A DNA stretch of 37,500 nt, taken from contig CAUYUJ010021151.1 in the NCBI GenBank assembly GCA_963575745.1, positions 5,001-42,500 of the forward strand, read 5' to 3'. The stretch is from Prorocentrum cordatum (lineage: Eukaryota; Sar; Dinophyceae; Prorocentrales; Prorocentraceae). A model generated the notes under the pieces. It made no database searches and had not been told where the DNA came from. It saw nothing but the letters and a program-made list of their open reading frames with translations. Made by a program: the position numbers and the translations under genes. Shown piece after piece: positions 9,405 to 18,109 of this stretch; the first letter of the stretch is position 1; each line of letters begins with the position of its first letter.

Positions 9405-9680
9405 AAGGAGAGGCGCACGAGGAGAACAGGCGGGGCGGAGATGGGGAGGGGGAGAAGGGGGGAGGTGAAGGAGGAGGAAGAAAACGACGAAGAGGTAGGG
9501 AAGGAGAGGAAGAGGCGGAGGACGAGGAGGAAGAGGAGGAGAAGGAGGCGGAAAAGCAATATGATAAGGAATGCAACGGGTAGGACGAGAACGAAAAGGA
9601 GGAGGAGAAGGATGAGAAGGAAGGGGGAGAGGAGGACGCAGAGGGCGAAACGAGGGCGGAACGAGGACAAACTAAATCGA
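9405..9680 (+). repeat. Purine-rich low-complexity tract
   Basis: Irregular GGAGGA, GAAG and GAGGACG sequence. Charged ORFs here (Glu/Arg-rich, or Ser/Leu-rich on the other strand) have no recognisable domain. No gene was seen from 9681 to 10062. Confidence 0.7.
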
Positions 9681-10062
9681 TTCTCGTGCGGGGCCCTACC
9701 GTCGGAGTATGTTTTGGCATTTTTGAATTGGTCGCCCAACATCCGCCTGTTGGAGGATTTGCCCGACCCCAGGGTAGGGCAAGGGGGGAAGGCTTTTCAG
9801 AAACACCCTTGCTTCTCAGAAGGCTCGGACCTTCGCTGCATATGTAAGGCTGGCGCCGTCTAGCTAGCAGCCTCCTGAGAAGCTTTCCCCCTCCCCCAGT
9901 ACCCCCATCTGCGCGCCGCAAGCTTGCTGTGGAGCCGTCAAAAGACAACTCTGGATACACCTTCTTCCGGGGAAGTGGGCGAATGGTCGGGGAGGCCCGT
10001 GTCTCGGAAAAGATAAAAGACGCCGGATGCCCGGGGATACCCGACCCCAGACAACGTTCGGG

Positions 10063-10230
10063 GGCGGCAATGAGGGGGGTGATGACAGGGGGGGGGAAAT
10101 CATGGCGTAGGCTATATTATTCCCCCAGATTCCATGACGCCTGTTCTTATTTCATTACGTCCCTGGCCCCCCTGTTCGCCGCGCGCATGCCGCCCGCCAT
10201 GATTTGCACCCCCGTTTTTGGACGCCGCCG
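10063..10230 (+). repeat. Family L dispersed repeat, copy 2
   Basis: Matches 2896-3062 in the same orientation (GGGGGCGGCAATGAGGGGGG, GTGATGAC, TTCTTATTTCATTACGTCCC, CATGCCGCC). No gene was recognised from 10231 to 10897. Confidence 0.7.
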
Positions 10231-10897
10231 ACCCCAGACCACAAGCCTCCGAATCGGTTTTGGAGGTTGCCGCCCTTGCGACCGCGGCGGCCGCAGATCG
10301 GGCCAATGCTTCCGTCGAGGAGTGGCATTCCCTTCCCCCCCCCCGCACTGTGCGACGCAGACGTGTCTCAGGCATAACAAGGTATAAACCGTCATGGCGC
10401 CAACATTGCAGAGCGGATCTTGTTCGGAAGACGATAGGGTGGGCCCGGAGAGTCCCGGAGAATTTCGTTCCGGATTTCGAGGTGAATTTCCTGCGGTTTT
10501 TTCTGGGGCCAGGGATGAAGACCAAAACACATCCACGCGAAATTCATTTCGTTTTTCACGCGCCGTGTCGGGCAGACATCCACGCAGAAATCCACGCACA
10601 AATCCGCTGCAGCACATCTGCACGGCTGGCGCAATGCTACAGTCTAGACGCTGTCCTACGGAACCCTAAGCAAGGAACGAGGCCCTGGTTTTGCCTCAGT
10701 GGAACTTCGATATCCGATAGAAGTCGCAAGGATCACCGAAGACAAATTGCAAGACAAATAAAGAGCATTGAGTCTCAAACGAAGAGGATTCTTTCTTCAG
10801 CAGCCCGGCTGTAGCGACAGAGAGCTGTCGATGTGTGTCCAACATGGGCAGCCAAGTTTTCTGGCTAGGGGTCAATTCTCACGCGGCCATCCCTGAC

Positions 10898-11010
10898 GTC
10901 GATTCGCCCTCCCAGGCGCTCCCAGGCGTGATGCGTTTTCCGTCCTTCCTGGGCCTCCTGAAGGCTTCTCGTCGCCACGGCTGGAAGCGCCTCGGAGAAC
11001 AGGTCCGGAG
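10898..11010 (+). repeat. Family H repeat, copy 2
   Basis: GTCGATTCGCCCTCCCAGGC through CTCGTCGCCACGGCTGGA matches 5579-5692. The exon 2-like sequence that follows copy 1 is absent here. Confidence 0.6.
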
Positions 11011-11050
11011 GTACCCCTGCAGGGGTCCCGGGACGGATCTTGAGCCTTGG

Positions 11051-11171
11051 CATCGCTCGGACGTGTGCGTTTTTCCTCGGCGAGGACCATCGAGGAGCAT
11101 TCTTGATCACGTGGCGAAAAAACCACGCACGAAACCGACAAGAAACACGGGGAATAGACGTCTGAGCGATG
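11051..11171 (+). mobile_element. Family G MITE-like element, copy 2
   Basis: CATCGCTCGGACGTGTGCG at the left and ACGTCTGAGCGATG at the right form terminal inverted repeats. The interior TCCTCGGCGAGGACCATCGA is shared with copy 1. This is the compact form, without the internal duplication. Confidence 0.7.
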
Positions 11172-11255
11172 GCCAGTGAGCAGAGCTGGGACGGGCGGGA
11201 GAGCTGCCGTCGAAGAACAAGCAGGCGGCACTCTGCCAGATGCAAAAAGCGTGTC

Positions 11256-11612
11256 GGAGCTCCGCGGGAGCTTCTCGGATCTGCGCTGGGATCCCCTTGG
11301 CTCTGGGCCTCGTAGATGGAGCCTCGTAGATGGGGTCGGAGGATCGCGCCGCATTGCCGATGCATCGCCGATGCGGCTCGATGCGGAGCCCTTGCTTCAC
11401 GTCGACGTCGCCGATGCATCGCCGACGTCGACGACGCATCGCCGGTGCATCGCCGATACTTCGCCGATGCGTTGCCGATGTATCGGCGATGCGGCGCGAT
11501 CCTCCGACCCCATCTATTGGCGACGCCTCCAGCGCCGCCCGTGGCGCGATCCGCGCGCTGGGGAGGGGGTCCAGCGCCGATCCCAGAATTCCGCGAGGAG
11601 GTCCCAAAATCT
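11256..11612. repeat. FB-1 foldback split by FB-2 copy c
   Basis: The left FB-1 arm (GGAGCTCCGCGGGAGC, TCGGATCTGCGCTGGG) ends near 11305 and the right arm resumes near 11518 (CGCCTCCAGCGCCGCCCG, GCGCCGATCCCAGAATTCC). The insert is an FB-2 copy with GGGGTCGGAGGATCGCGCC and its inverse. This is clear nesting of one foldback in another. Confidence 0.75.
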
Positions 11613-11654
11613 AAGGCTTGGCCCTTTGGGATAGCGAGTCACTTCGCCGGTTAC

Positions 11655-11828
11655 GGCCCACCACGCTTCGGCGCGACACGCTATCCACTGCCGCTTCCCT
11701 GGGCGTCAATGCCCCGAGCATTTCCCGGCCTCACGCGACGCGGAGCGGCAGGCCATCCGCTCGCAAGGCATAGCATGTCGCCAATCCCCCCGCGGCGACA
11801 CGGTATCCAAAAGTCCCCGACCGTATGT
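11655..11828 (+). repeat. Family E dispersed repeat, copy 1
   Basis: CACGCTTCGGCGCGACACGC, GCGTCAATGCCC, GCGGAGCGGCA, TCCGCTCGCAAGGCATAGCA and GTCGCC with AGTCCCCGACCGT recur at 19745-19922 and in split form at 23020-23402. Confidence 0.65.
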
Positions 11829-11855
11829 TCATGCGGGCTTGTTCTTCCCCCAGAG

Positions 11856-12035
11856 GACGCCGCGGCTCAGCGGCGGCTCTTCCGGGAGGCGCAGCAGCAG
11901 CTGCAGGCGGCGCCGCCGCAGATGCCCGACGCCTCGGCGCTCGGGTCGGGGCCGCCACAGGACGGCTACCTCGTCGTCGAGTTCCGCGGCGTGGCCGGCG
12001 TCACCCCGGGACGCCTCGCTTTCGCGAGCTTCTTG
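11856..12035 (+). CDS. Exon 3: end of coiled coil, start of an unrecognised folded part
   Basis: Acceptor CCCCCAGAG|GACGCC. It reads DAAAQRRLFREAQQQLQAAP, an acidic turn, then YLVVEFRGVAGVTPG and RLAFASFL. 60 codons, phase 0. The beta-strand-like YLVVEF segment is followed across the next intron by VRVLGAAGQQVCKIE, which suggests a small beta-rich domain I cannot name. The intron after it is an IE-C element. If GTGCTC is the donor the splice is GT-AG and drops three codons of the pre-insertion sequence. Confidence 0.65.
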
Positions 12036-12044
12036 GTGCTCAAG

Positions 12045-12272
12045 CAGTGGCGAAGCGTCCTGACCTTCCCATAGGTCCGCCGAAGAATGTTCTAGGAGCC
12101 TTTTGTGGTTTGCACGACATGTGTTTTTTCGATCATGCCTGGCTAAGGCAGCCTTGTTTGAATCACTCGGGCGTGTGTGATAGCAGCATGGCTGCTTGGT
12201 ATAAGAATGCTCTTGTGCTCTTAAGAGCATATCTCGTGGTAGGCCTACCGGAATGCCGGGACGGTCGGTCCC
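12045..12272 (+). mobile_element. IE-C copy 2, making up an intron, with 8-bp target duplication
   Basis: TGCTCAAG occurs at 12037-12044 and 12273-12280, exactly flanking the 228-bp element that starts CAGTGGCGAAGCGTCC and ends CGGGACGGTCGGTCCC. Deleting the element and one repeat gives an open, in-frame sequence (SFLVLKVRVLG). The intron acceptor is the AAG of the right duplication. Confidence 0.75.
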
Positions 12273-12280
12273 TGCTCAAG

Positions 12281-12325
12281 GTGCGTGTGCTCGGTGCCGC
12301 GGGCCAGCAGGTGTGCAAGATCGAG
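12281..12325 (+). CDS. Exon 4: VRVLGAAGQQVCKIE
   Basis: 45 bp, phase 0, acceptor CTCAAG|GTGCGT, donor ATCGAG|GTCGGC. The short strand-like sequence resembles the first strands of ubiquitin-like folds, but this is too short for a call. Joined to exon 5 it continues as RALLREVDGP. Confidence 0.6.
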
Positions 12326-12641
12326 GTCGGCAGCCCCGCTCCGAGGAGAGCGAGTCGAGACAACCATGGTCGGCCTTCGGGGGAGGCCTCGTCGCCACAG
12401 CTGGGCGCAGCTCGGAAAGCTGCAGCGTTCCGAGCCGGGTCTATAGGCCTTAGACTTCGGGCCCCGACGCTCCACCCGGCCCGAAAGGTTGGCCAGCGCC
12501 CGTCTTGGGCGGCCAGGTCGCTTTTGCCTCCAGCATGGAGGGTCGGCATTGCATTGCCTCCCGCAGGGAGCATTGATCTTGCCTCCCTCCCTGGACCCTG
12601 GAAGGGGTCCGGGGACCGATTCTGAGCTGCCCTCGTCTCAG

Positions 12642-13787
12642 CGCGCCCTGCTCCGAGAGGTCGACGGTCCCATACCGCCGAACGGCGGCGCCCAGCAGCT
12701 GCGCCGCGCGCAGCTGACGCTGCCGGCCGCCGACCTGCCCTCGCTGCGGCACGTCGAGCTGGGCCTGCAGGGCGCGGGCGGGGGCGCCTCGGCCAGCGTC
12801 GCGTTCGAGGACGTGGCCGCCGCGGGCGACGCGGGCGAGCTGCGGGAGCTGCAGCTCCTGCCCGCGGCCGAGTGGTCCGAGCACGAGCAGGCCGCGTCGA
12901 TGCAGGTGCTGCTGAGCGCCGTGCTGCCTCAGGACGGCGCCGGCCGCACGCTGGCGCACACGCGCGTGGCCCGGCGGCCGGAGGCAGCCCCCAGGTCGGA
13001 GTTTCCTGGGCCGGAGCTGCCGCCGTCCCAGCACCACCTGCGGCAGCGCAACCTGCGCTGGCCAGAGGGCGAGGAGCCAGAGGTGTACAGGGGCCCCGCG
13101 CAGGCGTCCAGAGAACACCTGGCCTTCGCCCACGGCCCGCCGGGCGGCGCGAGGGGCCCCGCGGAGGAGCCCGAGGCCCCGCCGCAGGCGCAGGACGACG
13201 GCCCGCGGCGCGGGGGCTTCTTCGCGGGCTTCGGCGAGCCCGCCGCGGCCGCGCCGGAGGGCCCCCGCGGCCCCGAGGCCGGCCCGGCGGGATCGGAGCC
13301 CTCGCTGGCCTCCACGCCGCCGGAGGCGCCGGGCGGCACCACCTGGTTTGCGGCCTTCGCCGGCTTCGGCGGCGGCGGCGCCGCGGAGGCCGCCGAGGCC
13401 GCGCCTGCCAGCGACAGCCGGGCGCGCGCGGCGGCGCCCGCCGCGGGGGGGCGCGGCGGCGCAGGCGCGCGGGGCGGCGCTGCAGCGCCGCCCTTCGCCG
13501 CCTTCGCGGGCTGCAGCGGCGCGGGGGCGCCGCCCGCCGACGAGGCGCGCCTCGCCGCGGGCGAGGGCGACGGGGCGGCGGCGCCGCCCGGCGGCGGCCT
13601 GCCCTTGGCGGCGTTCGCGGGTTTCGGGGAGGGCGCGGGGCGGGGCGAGCTGGCGCCCCTGCGGCTGCGGCCTCCGTCGAGCTCGGAGAGCATCGGCTTC
13701 TTCTTCGCGAGGCTGCGCGGGGCGGTGCAGCAGGGCCGGCTGGGCGCGCCCGAGGTGGCGCAGGACGTCCTCGAGTTCTCCTCGAAG
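12642..13787 (+). CDS. Exon 5: folded segment plus disordered linker with four AFAGF-like motifs
   Basis: The largest exon, 382 codons, phase 0, acceptor CGTCTCAG|CGCGCC, donor TCGAAG|GATCGA (GA). The first 100 residues (RRAQLTLPAADLPSLRHVEL and ELRELQLLPAAEWSEHEQAA) look structured. The rest is Ala/Gly/Pro/Glu-rich and probably disordered. Four Phe motifs stand out: GFFAGFGE (near 13212), WFAAFAGFGG (13341), PFAAFAGCSG (13489) and PLAAFAGFGE (13597). It ends in a helix, ESIGFFFARLRGAVQQG. All frames are open here because of GC content. This frame was chosen for its balanced composition and its fit to the neighbouring phases. Confidence 0.65.
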
Positions 13788-13821
13788 GATCGAGGAGGAG
13801 AAGGCTGCATACACACTTGCG

Positions 13822-13969
13822 TTAAGTCGGGCCTGTCCCTCTACAGGAGGAGTGTTCAAAATAATATGGAAACGATGACTTGATTATTGTTTGATCATTT
13901 TTGAATGCGTTTTGACTATGTTTGATTTTTCTCACAACAGCCGCCTGTAGGGAGACATGCCCGATCTAA
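13822..13969 (+). mobile_element. IE-A copy 2, 8-bp target duplication
   Basis: CACTTGCG at 13814-13821 and 13970-13977 flanks an element starting TTAAGTCGGGCCTGTCCCTC and ending GGAGACATGCCCGATCTAA. 148 bp, in the intron after exon 5. Confidence 0.85.
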
Positions 13970-13977
13970 CACTTGCG

Positions 13978-14092
13978 GAGTTCCGCACGGATTTCTTTGA
14001 TCTGGATTGGGCCCCCCTGGCGGCGCCGCTGGCGCCGCCCCCCGGCGCGCGGCGCCGACACAAGAGATCCGAGAGGAGTTCCGAATGCCTAC
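13978..14092. repeat. FB-1 foldback copy
   Basis: GAGTTCCGCACGGATTTC, TGGCGGCGCCGCTGGCGCCG, then GATCCGAGAGGAGTTCCG. The arms are shorter than in other copies. Confidence 0.65.
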
Positions 14093-14100
14093 GCGTATCA

Positions 14101-14284
14101 TTCAGGAGGGGACAAAAAAAACACACAGACACAATCAATCGGCGATCCCCCAGAAGATATGGGAAACTATGGGAAGTGGGGGGAAGATAGAAACCCAGAA
14201 ACTATAGGAAAATATGGGGGGATCCGGTTATTTCTGTGAATTTGTGTGTGTGTGTGTGTGTGTGTGTGTCCCAGGGCTCCTTCA
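14101..14284 (+). mobile_element. IE-B copy 2, between 38-bp direct repeats
   Basis: TTCAGGAGGGGACAAAAAAA, CACACAGACACAATCAATCG and AAACTATAGGAAAATATGGG, then (TG)n and a C-rich end, match the other IE-B copies. CAAGAGATCCGAGAGGAG, followed by TCCGAATGCCTACGCGTAT, occurs on both sides (14061-14098 and 14287-14324). Confidence 0.7.
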
Positions 14285-14353
14285 TACAAGAGATCCGAGA
14301 GGAGATCCGAATGCCTACGCGTATAGTGCCGCACTGCTCGCTCTGCTCGACAG

Positions 14354-14449
14354 GTGGCCGAGGCGGAGGACCTCTCGGAGCTGGCCGGCGGCGAGGAGCA
14401 GGTCAGCGTGTACTCGGCGCTGCTGCTGGACGCGCTGGACAAGTACGGC
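14354..14449 (+). CDS. Exon 6: start of solenoid region
   Basis: Acceptor GACAG|GTGGCC, donor ACGGC|GAGCGT (GA). 32 codons, phase 0, reading VAEAEDLSELAGGEEQVSVY then SALLLDALDKYG. It continues in exon 7 as LYPKCAILIV, giving two successive amphipathic helices. Confidence 0.65.
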
Positions 14450-14919
14450 GAGCGTCCCAGTGGTTCTTGGGCACGGCAGGGCCGCTCGTCGAAACTAAAC
14501 GAATGCTCCGGGATTGAATTGGGGTTCGCCGCGGGGGCACACTCGGCTCTCCTCTAGAGGAGGAGCGTCGGGGCGCCAGCTCCCCGCAGTTCCAGGAAGC
14601 ATAATCGTCGATTCTGTAGATTCGCATTGCGTCGTCAGTGGTGTTGGCGTTTTTGTTCGTTACGGCATTGTGGTGATTCCGAACATTGCGAGAAGGGGTT
14701 GTGATCCTGTTTGAACGTGTGTTTACGAAGGCAAGCGTCATATGCGCAACATGTTTTTTTTTCGTTTTTTTCCCAGCGCCCCCTGCTCCGCGCCTCCGCG
14801 CAGGCCTCTAGAGTATGACCCTTGGGCGTTTCCGAGGATTGAAGCCGGAGCGGGGAGAAAAACGGCGACGGAGCCTGGGAATCAAATTGCCCGATCGCCC
14901 CGAGAGCAACTAAGGGAAG

Positions 14920-15067
14920 CTTTACCCCAAGTGCGCGATCCTGATCGTCGCGATGGTCGAGGCGCTGACGAACGTCTACAGCTGCGCGGGAGACCGCAGG
15001 GCGCAGCTGGCGGTCCCGCTGTTCACGGCGTTCTGCCGCGCGGCGTCGAGCCTGAGCGAGGAGCAGG
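14920..15067 (+). CDS. Exon 7: solenoid helices
   Basis: Acceptor GGGAAG|CTTTAC, donor GCAGG|GAGCAG (GA), ending in phase 1. It reads LYPKCAILIVAMVEALTNVY, then SCAGDRRAQLAVPLFTAFCR, then AASSLSEEQ. Regular hydrophobic spacing fits ARM/HEAT helices. An upstream in-frame stop at 14911 sets the 5' limit. Confidence 0.7.
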
Positions 15068-15272
15068 GAGCAGACATTCGGGCCGGACGACAGGGGGGGA
15101 ATTGGGAAAGGGTGTGTTACGAAATCTGCTGCATGCAGCTGGCTTCGGCCCCGCCGAGGAGCCCACTCCTCGATCCAGGGGCGCAATCCGGCGCCGGGCG
15201 GCGCCGGGAAAATCAGCCATACGTGAGCTGCTTCTCAAGCCCCCCTTTGCACCCCCTTTCGCCCGGCTCGAG

Positions 15273-15553
15273 ACATGCACGCCCGGCTCCTGGCCGGGCT
15301 GGCGACGGTGGCCACGCCCGACTGCCGCGTGGACACCCGCGGGCTCGTCGACTACGCCGTCGGGCAGCTGGACCGGCGGCGCGCACGCACGCCGCCGCTC
15401 ACCGCGGAGCACGCGCTGGCCCTGTTCTGCGTCGCGCGCGCGACGCACCGCGTGGGGGAGCAGGTCCGCCACGCGCTCCTCGTGCTGAGGGCGTACAAGT
15501 CCGACCCCCACCTCGCGATGCGCGCCCTGGTCACCGTTGCCGAGCTCTACGAG
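15273..15553 (+). CDS. Exon 8: solenoid helices
   Basis: Acceptor CTCGAG|ACATGC, donor TACGAG|GCTCGG (GC). It encodes DMHARLLAGLATVATPD, GLVDYAVGQLD, LTAEHALALFCVARATHRVG, EQVRHALLVLRAY and LAMRALVTVAELYE, at least five helices alternating in ARM/HEAT style. One of the best-supported exons. Confidence 0.75.
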
Positions 15554-15574
15554 GCTCGGAGAAGAGTAGAAGCT

Positions 15575-15711
15575 TTCGGTCGGGCCTGTCTCTCGACGGG
15601 AGGAGCATTCAAAAATCGTCCAAAAAGATAGCACTTGTTTGCTATGTTGGGCCATTTTTGAGGGTATTTGAAGTTTTTCACCCAAAATCGCCCTGGACGC
15701 GCCCGACCTAA
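15575..15711 (+). mobile_element. IE-A copy 3
   Basis: Begins TTCGGTCGGGCCTGTCTCTC and ends GACGCGCCCGACCTAA. The flanks TAGAAGCT and AGGAAGCT match at 6 of 8 positions, a decayed target duplication. It starts 21 bp after exon 8. Confidence 0.75.
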
Positions 15712-15715
15712 AGGA

Positions 15716-15866
15716 AGCTGCACGAAGTCCGCGAGCGGACTTCTCGGAGCAGCGCTGGGCCCTCGTGGCGGCGCCATTCGGCGCCGCCCCCCGGCGCGCT
15801 CCGCGCGCCATCGCGAGGGGAGGGCCCAGCGCAGATCCCAGGAATCCGCACGGAGCCTCAAAAGGG
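15716..15866. repeat. FB-1 foldback copy
   Basis: AGTCCGCGAGCGGACTTCTC, GAGCAGCGCTGGGCCCTCG / GAGGGCCCAGCGCAGATCC, CAGGAATCCGCACGGAGC. Palindromic GGCGGCGCC and GCGCGCTCCGCGCGC centre. It ends about 30 bp before exon 9. Confidence 0.75.
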
Positions 15867-15897
15867 TATGCTTCTGCAGCTCTCTCTGCCTCCAGAG

Positions 15898-15955
15898 GTG
15901 ATCGACCAGGCCAGGGAGCAGTCGCTCCCCGAACTGGAGGAGGCGATCCCGGCCG
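15898..15955 (+). CDS. Exon 9: short helix
   Basis: Acceptor TCCAGAG|GTGATC, donor GGCCG|GTGGTC (GT). It reads VIDQAREQSLPELEEAIPA with one leftover base that completes a Gly codon with exon 10, giving IPAGGHDVRLVV. Junctions on both sides are in frame. Confidence 0.65.
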
Positions 15956-16090
15956 GTGGTCGGGGGTCCCAAGTGGTGTGGTGACCACACCGCGTGGTGA
16001 GTCTGCGGGGATTCGGGGTCACCGCGCGGGTTTTGAGACTCGGGCCGTTCTCCGCGGGTGTCTCGGGCGGCTCGGGCCTCCAAACCGTGC

Positions 16091-16150
16091 GGTGACGGAC
16101 CGCGCGAGGGGGTCGTGGGGGGTGCCGAGGTCACCGCGCGGTCCGTCACC
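16091..16150. repeat. Perfect 16-bp hairpin in the intron
   Basis: GGTGACGGACCGCGCG at 16091-16106 and its exact inverse at 16135-16150. GTGGTGACCACACC near 15975 is a further local palindrome. The intron between exons 9 and 10 holds nothing else. Confidence 0.7.
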
Positions 16151-16348
16151 ACAGGCCCACCATGCTGGCCAGCAGTATTCGCGCTCGAGCGGCGTGCGTC
16201 GGGCCATGGCCAAGAGGGCCCCCCAGAAGGTCCTCCAGAAGGCAATGAACATCTGATAACCATCCGTCCCGTGCTGCTGCTGCTCCCCCCCCCTCCTCCT
16301 CCAGGGCGAAGGGAGGGCGATGGAGGGGACGGCTCTGGGGCCCCGAAG

Positions 16349-16551
16349 GTGGCCATGACGTGCGCCTCGTGGTCACGCTGCTGGACCTGTACCCCGGGAA
16401 CCGGAAGGTGGCCGGGGCGGCGGTGCGGGCGCTGGCGGCGGCCTGCCGGCTCTCCGGCGAGCACCTGAGGGCCGTGGCCGCCGGCGAGGTGGACGGGCTC
16501 GGGAAGGCGCAGCAGCGCCACTCGAGCAGCCGGTCCGTCAACTTCCACATC
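16349..16551 (+). CDS. Exon 10: solenoid helices
   Basis: Acceptor CCGAAG|GTGGCC. It reads GGHDVRLVVTLLDLYPGNRK, VAGAAVRALAAACRLSGEHL, RAVAAGEVDGLGKAQQRHSS, SRSVNFHI. Open up to TGA at 16552, where the IE-D element starts. Removing IE-D and one ACATC restores [12 protein letters not shown]. The real donor may be the GT at 16533. Confidence 0.75.
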
Positions 16552-16744
16552 TGACGAACCAGCACCACACACCCACACCCACAGGGGGACTTCGGAGAGG
16601 GCTACAGGGGTGCGTGCTGTCGGATGGGGCTCCCCGCTCGAACGGGAGCGTTCCCCAGGGTCCGACAACCCGCACCCATACCCATAGCCAGTCCTCCTCC
16701 CAACGACCTCCGTATGGGTATGGGTGTGTTTTGTTCGTTCGTCA
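16552..16744 (+). mobile_element. IE-D introner-like element, 5-bp target duplication
   Basis: Perfect 8-bp ends TGACGAAC / GTTCGTCA, continuing imperfectly (CCACACACCC / GGGTGTGTTTT). ACATC flanks it at 16547-16551 and 16745-16749. It interrupts one solenoid helix, and pre-insertion coding sequence is recovered by removing it. No second copy was seen. Confidence 0.7.
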
Positions 16745-16749
16745 ACATC

Positions 16750-16852
16750 GCCGAGATCGTGAGCCTGGCCGCGAGCCGCGGGCCAGAGCTCGTGGGCGAG
16801 GCGCTCGTGCTGCTGGCGTCCCAGGTGCTCCGCGCGTTCCCACGCGACCCAG
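16750..16852 (+). CDS. Exon 11: solenoid helix
   Basis: Reads [34 protein letters not shown] plus one base. Donor ACCCAG|GCTCGG (GC), phase 1. The leftover G joins exon 12 GC to give Gly: [20 protein letters not shown]. If the intron ends at 16691 instead, about 19 element-derived codons would be added at the start. Confidence 0.7.
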
Positions 16853-16861
16853 GCTCGGCAC

Positions 16862-17090
16862 CACGCACGCACACGCACTCGCACATGCACGCGCACACGC
16901 ACACGCGCACACACAAACACACACACACACACACACACACACCGACACACACACACACACACACGGGCACGCACACAGACAGTATACACACAACACAATA
17001 CAACACAACACAACACAAGACAACACAACACAACACAACACAAGGCAAGACAGCACGACACAACACAACACAACACAACACAACACACGG

Positions 17091-17121
<31 letters not shown>

Positions 17122-17130
17122 CACACCGAC

Positions 17131-17168
<38 letters not shown>

Positions 17169-17194
17169 GCACACACCGACACACACACACACGG

Positions 17195-17229
<35 letters not shown>

Positions 17230-17291
17230 CACACACACAGAGACGCACACACACACACAGAGACGCACACACACACACACAGACGCACACA

Positions 17292-17351
<60 letters not shown>

Positions 17352-17372
17352 CGCACACACACACACACACTT
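16862..17372 (+). repeat. (AC)n, (ACGC)n and (AACAC)n microsatellites
   Basis: About 500 bp of AC-rich repeat, with an AACAC/AATAC block at 16989-17088 and ACGC blocks. Apparent Thr/His and Val/Cys ORFs on either strand are artefacts. Confidence 0.9.
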
Positions 17373-17541
17373 ACCCACTTTTTTGTATACCGGATATAGC
17401 GAGGACCCCCCGGGCAAGGGGAGCCAGTTGATGATCGTGCCCCGAAGCCAAAACAAAGTCGCCAGGATCCCCAAACCAGGTCTTCCGCAGTCGGCGTTTG
17501 TCCGCGTGGCGGCAGCTCCCGTCAGCGGAAAGGGGCGGGGG

Positions 17542-17712
17542 TAAAACAGGGCTAGGATCGGGATAAATCGCTCCAGAGCGTTCCGGAGCGCTCTCAGAGC
17601 ATTCCGGAACGCTCTGGAGCGGCCGCGGCGCCCAATACATCCTCCAAATCCGCCGATTCTCAGAGATTTCGAGTTATCCCGATCCGATTTTGTCCCGATC
17701 TTCGCGTCGTTT
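17542..17712 (-). repeat. Family J repeat, copy 2 (reverse of 4927-5097)
   Basis: TAAAACAGGGCTAGGATCGG at the left through TTCGCGTCGTTT at the right is the reverse complement of copy 1 with about ten differences. The following 17713-18110 has no supported exon, although it is open in several frames. Confidence 0.85.
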
Positions 17713-18109
17713 TAGGCCGTGGCATGGGCGTCCCCCGGTGCACATCAGTCAGCCGGGGCCCCACTGCGCCCAGTCCTGCCGAGGTCCGGTGCTCCTCGGC
17801 GCGTGCGGCGGCCTCTCCCGGGGCCGATGCGCGCGCTCATGGACTGTGGGAGCGCGTGCTCGGTGGCGGGCGCTGTGGCCATACCGCCTGGGCGACGATC
17901 TATCGGATGGCCTTCGGCTTTCGCGGGCTCACAGAAACTTGACCAAGCAGGGCTAGCAGTAAGAGCGGTAGCATACTCGTTTTTTCTCGGCGCTCCGGTG
18001 CCACCGCCGGGCTTTTGTAGGGCCGTCCCCCCGGGACGTCTGACCGGCGCCTCGCCTCGCCTCGCCTCGCCTCGCCTCGCCACCGTGCCCGGGTTGCGGG
18101 TCGGAGTTC

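Noticed and set aside
9405-9960. 491-residue minus-strand ORF through 8485-9960
   Set aside because: Antisense to the helicase pseudogene and the purine-rich tract. Composition is set by the repeat.
12450-13859. 469-residue minus-strand ORF and a 317-residue + frame overlapping exon 5
   Set aside because: GC-rich coding DNA leaves all frames open. These frames are Arg/Ala/Gly-biased and do not fit the neighbouring exon phases.
16742-17368. Val/Cys- and Thr/His-rich ORFs on both strands
   Set aside because: Products of AC and ACGC microsatellites.
17713-17960. Possible exon after the family J repeat (TTTTAG then GCCGTGG)
   Set aside because: No frame shows the helical composition of the neighbours, and exon 11 joins exon 12 in phase without it.
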